From contig JAISAR010000040.1 of the NCBI GenBank assembly GCA_031266615.1, positions 1 to 5,513 on the forward strand: a DNA stretch of 5,513 nucleotides, in the 5' to 3' direction. The position numbers and the translations under genes are program-made. This stretch comes from Rickettsiales bacterium (GTDB lineage: Bacteria; Pseudomonadota; Alphaproteobacteria; Rickettsiales; Anaplasmataceae). Shown here in pieces: positions 1 to 5,513 of this stretch. Below the pieces are notes generated by a model. That model was not told the DNA's origin and made no database searches. It was given only the letters and a program-made list of their open reading frames with translations. Positions within the stretch are counted from its first letter, which is position 1; each line of letters opens with the position of its first letter.

Positions 1-46
1 GTTATTCCACTCTCTATTTTAAAACCTGACGTTGGGTGCTGTCTTA

Positions 47-257
47 AACGACTTATAAGCGCGTTTCAGCTTGTATGGGTAAAAACCCGAAATTTTAAAA
101 AGACATGCAGTGCACATAGAGCGAAAAATTAAACAATAGTACGCCAAATACAAGTTTTCTTGTCATTTTAACCTGCACAGATTGGGAAGTTAAACAAATA
201 GCTTCAATACTATGATAAGGGTAACGGCGAAGGTTGTCAAGTAGTTTTTTTGTTTCT
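47..257 (-). repeat. Left arm of ~210-bp inverted repeat (Wolbachia-type intergenic repeat)
   Basis: Read on the minus strand, this stretch aligns end to end with 5304-5513 on the plus strand. The inner 27 bp (231-257 versus 5304-5330) match perfectly. The outer end (47 onward versus up to 5513) is also nearly perfect. The middle carries substitutions and small indels, and overall identity is about 85% by eye. The arm holds an outward sigma-70 promoter (212-240). No transposase is encoded. Short reading frames exist in it: minus 95-166 (23 codons, starting MTRKLVFGV), and a plus frame open from the left window edge to a stop at 130-132. Neither frame is preserved in the other arm, so I treat the arm as non-coding. 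The sequence to the left, 1-46, may belong to the same element, because the right arm is cut off by the window edge. That this is a dispersed Wolbachia repeat is recollection, not a search result. Confidence 0.85.
212..240 (-). promoter_or_regulatory. Outward sigma-70 promoter in left repeat arm
   Basis: On the minus strand there is a perfect TTGACA -35 box (235-240), a 17-nt spacer and a TATCAT -10 box (212-217). Transcription would start near position 205 and leave the window leftwards. Both hexamers and the spacer length are identical in the opposite arm, and only one spacer base differs, although the DNA downstream has diverged much more. The promoter lies downstream of the tRNA gene on the same strand, so it cannot serve the tRNA. 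What it transcribes lies within the arm or beyond the window. Confidence 0.65.
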
Positions 258-279
258 GTTGAATAACGGCCGGATCAAG

Positions 280-353
<74 letters not shown>

Positions 354-356
354 TCG

Positions 357-384
357 TTGTTTATTTAGTTATTATATATACAAT
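357..384 (+). promoter_or_regulatory. Possible weak promoter for comEC
   Basis: In the 74-bp spacer between the tRNA and comEC, TTGTTT (357-362) and TACAAT (379-384) are 16 nt apart. They would start transcription near 391, about 37 nt before the comEC ATG. The -35 box is poor and the spacer is very A+T rich, so chance matches are likely. The site overlaps the leftward tRNA -10 box, so if real the two promoters would compete. Confidence 0.25.
371..376 (-). promoter_or_regulatory. Probable -10 box of the tRNA-fMet gene
   Basis: The minus strand has a perfect TATAAT whose inner edge is 17 nt upstream of the tRNA 5' end. This would give a start about 10 nt before the mature tRNA, a usual leader length. 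No convincing -35 hexamer lies 16-18 nt further upstream; the region there is T-rich. The assignment therefore rests on the -10 match and position alone. Confidence 0.4.
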
Positions 385-427
385 AATAGAAAATAAAAGA
401 ATAAAATCCTACTATTGCGCACATTTT

Positions 428-2539
428 ATGTATTTATTGACTTTTCTTGACATAATAGTTAGTTATATACGTAACAACCTACGCAGCGAGAAATATAACC
501 TGGTACTGTGGTTTCCTGTTTTTCAGTGTATAGGGATCTTAATTTATTTCTCTTTAAGCTCTGAACCAAGCTGTGTTTTTACTACATCTATTTTTCTCTC
601 GCTTTTACCTATACTAATTCTGATTGCAATATTGTACAAAAGGTATGCGATATTATGTATCGCTTTGATTGCAGTGCTTATAGGATTTACAGCCAGCAAG
701 CTGAGAACAGCTTCAGTTGATACTCAAATTCTTGATAAAGAGAGGTATGTAAAAAATATCGTTGCTACAGTGAAGGATATTAGCAATAAGGGCTCATATA
801 GACAGTTTCTGCTCTCTGTTGAAAAACTCCCTTCTGTTATCCTAGTGCCCAGACACTTGGATCCAGAAAAAAATACACAGATTCCAGCATCACGCGCTGG
901 CCACATTGCTTTAGACAACATAAGAATATCAGTTAGAACTGAAGTAGAAAAAGGCATTAAAATAGGCGATCAAGTAAAATTGTCAGCAAAGCTTTTTCCG
1001 CCAAAGATCGCACCTTCAGAGTATGCATATGATTTTGCAAGAATAGCATATTACCAGAAAATAAGTGCTACAGGCTTTGCAACAAGCAAAATAGCCCTAT
1101 ACAAAAGAGCTAAAGCAAGGAAATTTCAAGAGTATATAGAGTCTTTCCGTCAATATATTTATGAAAACCTGCAGCAAAACATCAAAAAACCACATGCAGA
1201 CATAATCTCCGCATTACTGATCGGTAAAAAAGACGGAATAGACCAAAAAACTATGGATGCAATACGAGATTCAGGCATAGCACATTTGTTTGCTATATCT
1301 GGTCTGCACTTATCATTCGTTGCTGGCCTGTTTTTTATAGTGTTTCGTAATTTGTTTGCAATATCTGAAACTTTGACTCTTAAGTATAACACCAAGAAAA
1401 TATCTGCATTTCTCACCATTTTGCCAACCACATTTTATCTGCTGATCACCGGTATGCAAATTTCTGCTCAGCGTGCGTATATTATGGTGATCTTGGTACT
1501 TGTTGCAATAATAATAGAGAGGAAATATCGGAGATTAATAGCAATTGCGTTTGCAGCTTCGATAATACTTATAACAGAACCAGAAGCGATTTTAAAACCC
1601 GGCTTTCAGATGTCGTTTTCTGCCGTTTTGGCACTGGTTGCTAGTTATCAGATGAATGCCAACAAGCTGTTCAAAATAAAAATAATAAAATATTTTGTGT
1701 CGATAATGATCAGCTCAGTAATAGCAAGCTTAGCGACTGTTCCATACACAATATGCAATTTTAATTACCTTTCAATCAGCGGCATTATCACAAATTTAAT
1801 TGCTATACCAATAGTTACATTAATTATTATTCCGCTTGGAATAATCTATGTTTTGTTGATTCCTTTAGGCATTGAATGGATTATAGCGCCGCTTATAGAG
1901 CGCCCAATTGATGGTGTTTTGTATATAACAAATGCAATCGCTAGTTTTCAATATTTGGTTATTCCCATTCGCGCTTTTCCCGCCTCATCAGTTATCATAA
2001 CAACACTTGGGTTATTGTGGCTGTGCTTGTGGGAAAGAAATTGGCGTTTCTTTGGAATTTTCTTTATTGTGCTGGGTATTTTCTTCAGCGCTATTTATAG
2101 AACTCCTAACATTCTAGTCAGCGCTGATAATATTGCAGTAAAGGAGAGTGATAATTTGCTATATTCTCTCACTAGAAAAAATAGGAACTTTGTTGTCAGA
2201 ACGTGGGCAAAGCAAAACGGGCAGAATCAAATTTTAAATCATACTAAATTCAGTAACTCAAACAAAAGGCTAAAGTGTGGTGATTATGGCTGCATATATA
2301 ACAAGAGGAACAGTAAATCAGTGCTGCTTGCTTATAAAGAAGAAGAGGTTGTAGAAAGTTGTGACAGAGTTGACTTAATAATTCAATTAAGCAAATTCGA
2401 CTATCCAGTTTGTAATACTAGAACTATCAAATACGCCGATTTAGAAACATATGGCACACATTCTGTTTGGTTAACAAATAGTGACATAAAGATTAGTAAA
2501 GTACGCTCCAACAGGCCTTGGCATGCGACTTTAAGTTAA
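428..2539 (+). CDS. comEC: ComEC/Rec2 family DNA-uptake channel protein
   Basis: A 703-residue polytopic inner-membrane protein of the ComEC family, which carries single-stranded DNA across the cytoplasmic membrane in transformable bacteria. N-terminal hydrophobic segments (about 28-88) precede a DUF4131-like, probably OB-fold, region (about 105-220). The Competence domain follows (about 258-530), with the signature HLFAISGLHLSFVAG from residue 286, TGMQISAQRAYIM at 341-353 and KPGFQMSFSAVLALV at 390-404. The soluble tail (560-703) lacks the HxHxDH zinc motif of the metallo-beta-lactamase domain in Bacillus-type ComEC. It instead has the Cys-containing pattern (CGDYGC, then ESCDRVDL) that I associate with alphaproteobacterial versions. 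The frame stays open back to an ATG at 317, but that ATG is the antisense of the tRNA anticodon. ATG 428 is the first normal in-frame start outside the tRNA; no Shine-Dalgarno sequence is visible. The gene appears intact. Whether it supports DNA uptake in an obligate intracellular bacterium cannot be told from sequence. Confidence 0.92.
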   Translation: MYLLTFLDIIVSYIRNNLRSEKYNLVLWFPVFQCIGILIYFSLSSEPSCVFTTSIFLSLLPILILIAILYKRYAILCIALIAVLIGFTASKLRTASVDTQILDKERYVKNIVATVKDISNKGSYRQFLLSVEKLPSVILVPRHLDPEKNTQIPASRAGHIALDNIRISVRTEVEKGIKIGDQVKLSAKLFPPKIAPSEYAYDFARIAYYQKISATGFATSKIALYKRAKARKFQEYIESFRQYIYENLQQNIKKPHADIISALLIGKKDGIDQKTMDAIRDSGIAHLFAISGLHLSFVAGLFFIVFRNLFAISETLTLKYNTKKISAFLTILPTTFYLLITGMQISAQRAYIMVILVLVAIIIERKYRRLIAIAFAASIILITEPEAILKPGFQMSFSAVLALVASYQMNANKLFKIKIIKYFVSIMISSVIASLATVPYTICNFNYLSISGIITNLIAIPIVTLIIIPLGIIYVLLIPLGIEWIIAPLIERPIDGVLYITNAIASFQYLVIPIRAFPASSVIITTLGLLWLCLWERNWRFFGIFFIVLGIFFSAIYRTPNILVSADNIAVKESDNLLYSLTRKNRNFVVRTWAKQNGQNQILNHTKFSNSNKRLKCGDYGCIYNKRNSKSVLLAYKEEEVVESCDRVDLIIQLSKFDYPVCNTRTIKYADLETYGTHSVWLTNSDIKISKVRSNRPWHATLS

Positions 2540-2544
2540 AAAGC

Positions 2545-2573
2545 TTGCTTTTAAAGTGTTATTAATATATAAT
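2545..2573 (+). promoter_or_regulatory. Sigma-70 promoter for the membrane protein-rluD operon
   Basis: TTGCTT (2545-2550), a 17-nt spacer and a perfect TATAAT (2568-2573) lie in the 61-bp gap after comEC. Transcription would start near 2580, leaving a leader of about 20 nt before the ATG at 2601. No other promoter-like site is seen before rluD, so this one probably drives both genes. Confidence 0.6.
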
Positions 2574-2600
2574 TAACTTAGTTAAGATGTAAGAAAATTT

Positions 2601-4340
2601 ATGAACCTAGGTGCCGCAGAAAATTCTTTTAACTTCAAGATAAATCACGATGTAGCTGTTACTGGATACCCTACTAGAATATGGCGTGCAACAAAGAAAT
2701 ACTCTGTAAATAATACCATACCCATAGTTGCTGTGAATGCTTGGCTTCAATTTTCTCTAGCCTATGTTGCTGCAGTTGTAGTAACTAGTCATGATATGAG
2801 CTTCATTACAAATATTCTTAATTCAAGAGCAATGCCAGCTTATGCTCTTGCTTCTGTTATTCTTGGAACAATTTTATTAACTTCTCTTATTATAAAGCAT
2901 GCACACAAGCAAGAAATAAAAGATGAAATATTAAAAAATGGCAAGAATACAATAGATAGAGAGATTAGAGGCGGAGAAAGTGATGGAATAAATGAGATTG
3001 CTCAAAATGCATTGACAATAGAAATTGTTCCAGACACGAGCCTTATAGGCAACAAAAAAGAAAATTTTTCTATAGTCTTACCAATTTCTGGAAAACAGGG
3101 AGAAATATTGGAAAACAAAAGACAAGAGAATAGAAATAAAATTGTTTTGCTTACTGTACCATATGTGCTAAGTGGTCTAACTATGGTTGGTGCATTGGCA
3201 AAATTTGGCTTTGCCAATATTCAAAGCTGGAAACAATGGACTTTCATTGTAGCAGTGGGTGTTATAGCTATTGTTGGTGCATGCATAACATTAAGTAAAC
3301 TAGGAAATAATGAAGTAGATAACGCATGTAATACCGTTAAAAGATTCGATAATGCAGATATTCTACTCCCATGCAGAAAAGGCAGTGTTGTATCAGTAAT
3401 CGAAAATAAATTTGAAAGTAAGGAGGAGAATGATTTACAATCACAAGCACTTAGGTTATTTGAAAGGTTTTTAACTGGTTTTAAAAATGATGTTTGCAGC
3501 ATATTAAATGAACAACTAACTGAAGCTAATAAGTTGCTTAAGGAGAACGTTCTAGACCCTTCAAATGAAAAGATTCAAGAAACTCTTAATCATCTCAAAG
3601 AGATTAGAGAAGATATCAAAAAAGATTTAGATGAGTTGCATAAGGAAATTTCGAAAATTTTAAATAATGGCAAAGGACTAACAGAAGATGTAAATTCACC
3701 AAGTCTTGCAGATCTGATAAAAGAAATCTACTCTAAGGTAGAAGCGTTCAATGTTAGATCGTATATAGGCTACTTTGCAAAAAATAAAGAATCAAGCGAC
3801 GGTAGTCAACGTGGCAATGACAATGAATTCTTTGCAATGATAAAAAAATACAAAGATGAAGCAGAAAAGTTGCAAAATGAAGTCAAGGAGTTGAAAAAAC
3901 AGATGGAAGAACTAAAAAATAAACAAACTCAACCGAGAGAACCTGAAACTAGCAGCCTCACCTCTAATGGCCCACAACAAGATGAAGAGAAGGTACTGGA
4001 TGAAGAATTAGCACGGCTAGAAAAAGAAGAAAGGATGGAAGAGAAGCGAGAAAAAATAAAAAACCTTAAGGAAGCACGCCCTAAACAAAAAGAAATAAAG
4101 GAGTGGAAAAAAGAGATCAACGGCAAACCAAGTGAATTTTTATATTATGTATTAGAATCCGTTAAGCTGGGAGAAAAGGCAACGTTGCGGAATCTTAACA
4201 ACAAGATAATAATCCACTGGAAAGACGGTTCCCAGACAATTTGCCATATTAAAAAACAAGGTAATCTCCAAATTGAGCCTAGTGCAGCAATGTTTACAGA
4301 CCCAAGTGTTCAAGCAGCATGGGAAATGGTGCGGGGGTAA
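2601..4340 (+). CDS. Unrecognised four-helix membrane protein with coiled-coil tail
   Basis: A 579-residue protein that I cannot assign to a family. Four hydrophobic segments form two pairs: about 40-62 and 79-98, then 181-203 and 212-233. A hydrophilic stretch (99-180) separates the pairs. The rest is soluble and highly charged, with likely coiled coils at about 301-355, 411-441 and 461-506, the last dense in Lys and Glu. A compact closing segment (508-579) contains Trp, Tyr and alternating hydrophobic residues (LNNKIIIHWKDGSQTICHI), suggesting a small folded domain. No cleavable signal peptide is evident; the 39 residues before the first helix include a basic patch. ATG 2601 is chosen because it lies about 20 nt after a good promoter start; the RBS is weak (TAAG at 2590-2593). 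rluD begins 6 nt after its stop. A structural or host-membrane role is possible but is inference only. It could be Wolbachia- or Anaplasmataceae-specific. Confidence 0.85.
   Translation: MNLGAAENSFNFKINHDVAVTGYPTRIWRATKKYSVNNTIPIVAVNAWLQFSLAYVAAVVVTSHDMSFITNILNSRAMPAYALASVILGTILLTSLIIKHAHKQEIKDEILKNGKNTIDREIRGGESDGINEIAQNALTIEIVPDTSLIGNKKENFSIVLPISGKQGEILENKRQENRNKIVLLTVPYVLSGLTMVGALAKFGFANIQSWKQWTFIVAVGVIAIVGACITLSKLGNNEVDNACNTVKRFDNADILLPCRKGSVVSVIENKFESKEENDLQSQALRLFERFLTGFKNDVCSILNEQLTEANKLLKENVLDPSNEKIQETLNHLKEIREDIKKDLDELHKEISKILNNGKGLTEDVNSPSLADLIKEIYSKVEAFNVRSYIGYFAKNKESSDGSQRGNDNEFFAMIKKYKDEAEKLQNEVKELKKQMEELKNKQTQPREPETSSLTSNGPQQDEEKVLDEELARLEKEERMEEKREKIKNLKEARPKQKEIKEWKKEINGKPSEFLYYVLESVKLGEKATLRNLNNKIIIHWKDGSQTICHIKKQGNLQIEPSAAMFTDPSVQAAWEMVRG
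4333..4337 (+). promoter_or_regulatory. Ribosome binding site supporting an ATA start of rluD
   Basis: A GGGGG run within the last codons of the upstream gene sits 9 nt before the ATA codon at 4347. It is conspicuous because runs of G are rare in this A+T-rich window. Its spacing fits 4347 as the start and does not fit the downstream TTG at 4455. It also implies coupling to translation of the upstream gene. Confidence 0.45.
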
Positions 4341-4346
4341 GCCACT

Positions 4347-5324
4347 ATAGATCATTCAACAGTAACCTTAAATATCAACAGTGGTGAGGAAAAATTAAGG
4401 TTAGATATCTATATCGCTGAAAAGTGCAATATATCACGCAATAAAGCCCAGAGATTGATACAAGATGAGCAAGTGAAATTACTTGGCATGCCTATAACTA
4501 ATAACGATCACGCAGTAAAACAAGGTGAAGAGTATGTGGTGCATCTTACTTCTAGCGAATCCACATCAATTGAGCCTAATCACGACATAAAACTTGATAT
4601 TATCTACGAAGATGAGAACATTATGGTTCTCAATAAACAAAGTAGATTAACAGTGCATCCAGGTGCCGGGACAAACAATGATACGCTCTTGAATGCAGTT
4701 ATTGCTCATCTTGGCAAAATTCCATATACCCACGTAAGACCAGGAATTGTTCATAGGCTCGATAAAGATACTAGTGGGCTGATGGTAACTGCAAAAAATG
4801 AAGAAGCCCATAGTTTTTTGTCTGAATTACTGTTAAATCGCAAGATAAAGCGGGAATATTTAGCAGTAGTTTGGGGAATATTGCCTTCTAATCAAGGAAC
4901 AATAAAAACTAATATTGCTCCAAAACGTGGCAATAAAGAAATGATGTGTGTAGCGAAAACCACAGGAAAACTGGCAATTACCCGTTATTCGGTGCAGAAA
5001 GTTGTAGGACAAGTAAGCTTAATCAAATGCGTTTTAGAAACGGGCAGAACACACCAAATTCGAGTACATATGAGTCACATAGGGCATTCCATAGTTGGCG
5101 ACCAAGTCTACGGAAAAAACAGTAGTAAAAGTGCAAAATATGCTAAAAGCTCCAATTTTATCCGTAGCTTCAATAGACAAGCATTACATGCCTATAAGCT
5201 AGGATTATATCACCCAAAGAGTAAGGAATATATGGAATTTCGCTCTGATTTACCGCAAGACATGAGAACTTTAATTGATGAGTTTGGAGAAATAACAAAT
5301 TATAGAAACAAAAAAACTACTTGA
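4347..5324 (+). CDS. rluD: 23S rRNA pseudouridine synthase RluD (non-canonical ATA start)
   Basis: RluA-family pseudouridine synthase that in E. coli isomerises U1911, U1915 and U1917 in helix 69 of 23S rRNA. An N-terminal S4 RNA-binding domain (about residues 12-65, with KLRLDIYIAEKCNISRNKAQ) precedes the catalytic domain. Motif II, GIVHRLDKDTSGLMV, holds the catalytic Asp. RTHQIRVHM (234-242), followed by GDQVYG, forms the second conserved block. Between the upstream stop (4338-4340) and TTG 4455 the frame has no ATG, GTG or TTG, yet it clearly encodes the S4 domain. Starting at 4455 would delete half of that domain. Starting at ATA 4347 gives 325 residues and places the catalytic Asp at residue 139, its number in E. 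coli RluD (326 residues), with a G-rich RBS 9 nt upstream. A single A-to-G change at 4349 would make ATG. The last six codons and stop lie in the right repeat arm. Product is certain; the start is inferred. Confidence 0.9.
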   Translation: MDHSTVTLNINSGEEKLRLDIYIAEKCNISRNKAQRLIQDEQVKLLGMPITNNDHAVKQGEEYVVHLTSSESTSIEPNHDIKLDIIYEDENIMVLNKQSRLTVHPGAGTNNDTLLNAVIAHLGKIPYTHVRPGIVHRLDKDTSGLMVTAKNEEAHSFLSELLLNRKIKREYLAVVWGILPSNQGTIKTNIAPKRGNKEMMCVAKTTGKLAITRYSVQKVVGQVSLIKCVLETGRTHQIRVHMSHIGHSIVGDQVYGKNSSKSAKYAKSSNFIRSFNRQALHAYKLGLYHPKSKEYMEFRSDLPQDMRTLIDEFGEITNYRNKKTT

Positions 5325-5513
5325 CAACCTTCGCCATTACCCTTATCATAGTACTGAAGCTATTATTTATCTTCAGTCCGTGCAGATTAAATGACAAAAA
5401 AACTTAGCATATTTGGCGTCTCATGTTTAATTTTTCGCACTATGTGCACTGCATGTCTTTTTAAAACTTCTGGTTTTTTACCTATACAAGCTGAAACGCG
5501 CTTATAAGTCGTT
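5304..5513 (+). repeat. Right arm of ~210-bp inverted repeat, cut by window end
   Basis: This is the inverted counterpart of 47-257. The arm begins exactly with the AGA codon that is sixth from last in rluD, so the repeat supplies the C-terminal RNKKTT and the TGA stop. It contains an outward promoter (5321-5349) and a short imperfect dyad, ACTGAAG (5353-5359) with CTTCAGT (5371-5377). In the left arm this dyad is only partly preserved. A 38-codon frame (5391-5507, starting MTKKLSIFGV) is open here. A one-base indel relative to the left arm breaks the matching frame there, so I do not call it a gene. Identity still holds at 5513, so the true outer end lies beyond the window. Confidence 0.85.
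5321..5349 (+). promoter_or_regulatory. Outward sigma-70 promoter in right repeat arm
   Basis: Perfect TTGACA (5321-5326), 17-nt spacer and TATCAT (5344-5349) predict a start near 5356, firing rightwards out of the window. The TGA stop of rluD (5322-5324) lies inside the -35 box. The only difference from the left-arm promoter is one spacer base. The product is unknown: it could be a small RNA from the repeat or a gene beyond the window. Confidence 0.68.

Noticed and set aside
1..132. Plus-strand frame open from the left edge to a stop at 130-132
   Set aside because: The equivalent frame in the right arm is interrupted by a TAG, and the reading runs against the arm's own promoter. It is most likely repeat DNA, although such short frames are sometimes annotated as hypothetical proteins.
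447..469. TTGACA (447-452) and TATATA (464-469) near the comEC start as a promoter
   Set aside because: The boxes are only 11 nt apart, too close for sigma-70, and both lie inside the comEC coding region.
724..957. Minus-strand 77-codon open frame inside comEC
   Set aside because: It lies wholly antisense to the conserved comEC gene, with no promoter or RBS and no recognisable protein features. The same applies to the minus frame at 1159-1431.
2539..2552. Hairpin AAAAGC/GCTTTT directly after comEC as a terminator
   Set aside because: The loop is only 2 nt, the stem is A-T dominated, and the following bases are not a T run. It also overlaps the -35 box of the downstream promoter.
3002..4355. 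Minus-strand frames at 3002-3217, 3221-3502, 3929-4126 and 4152-4355
   Set aside because: They are antisense shadows of the 579-residue gene. The Ser/Phe-rich composition of the third is what antisense Lys/Glu codons give.
5391..5507. 38-codon frame in the right repeat arm as a real small gene
   Set aside because: The frame is not preserved in the left arm (1-bp indel), there is no clear RBS, and the arm behaves as a non-coding repeat.

Overview
The window looks like chromosome of a Wolbachia-type endosymbiont (Anaplasmataceae, Rickettsiales). The evidence is the strong A+T bias, an initiator tRNA gene without encoded CCA, an alphaproteobacterial-type ComEC and a rickettsial-looking RluD. 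The flanking repeat also resembles dispersed intergenic repeats I recall from Wolbachia genomes. The genus call rests on recognition, not on a database search, and I cannot assign strain or supergroup.

Layout, left to right: (1) 1-257 is repeat DNA. The part from 47 to 257 is one arm of a roughly 210-bp imperfect inverted repeat, with a near-consensus sigma-70 promoter firing leftwards out of the window. (2) 280-353, minus strand, is the initiator tRNA (fMet, anticodon CAT). (3) 354-427 is a short A+T-rich divergent spacer that must serve both the tRNA (leftward) and comEC (rightward). (4) 428-2539 is comEC, an integral membrane DNA-uptake channel homologue. (5) 2545-2573 is a good sigma-70 promoter in the 61-bp gap after comEC. 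(6) 2601-4340 is an unrecognised 579-residue protein with two hydrophobic hairpins and a long charged coiled-coil tail. (7) 4347-5324 is rluD, 6 nt after the previous stop. It is full length only if translation starts at an ATA codon. (8) 5304-5513 is the second repeat arm, which contains the last six codons and stop of rluD and an outward, rightward promoter; it runs to the window edge.

The unknown membrane protein and rluD appear to form a two-gene operon driven from the promoter at 2545-2573, with tight coupling at their junction. comEC is probably transcribed separately from the spacer it shares with the tRNA. No functional link among DNA uptake, the unknown protein and ribosomal pseudouridylation is evident; the operon looks positional.

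The most notable features are the inverted repeat bracketing the whole tRNA-comEC-unknown-rluD block with two outward-facing promoters, the non-canonical rluD start, and the lineage-specific-looking membrane/coiled-coil protein. No CRISPR array, transposase gene or rRNA was found.
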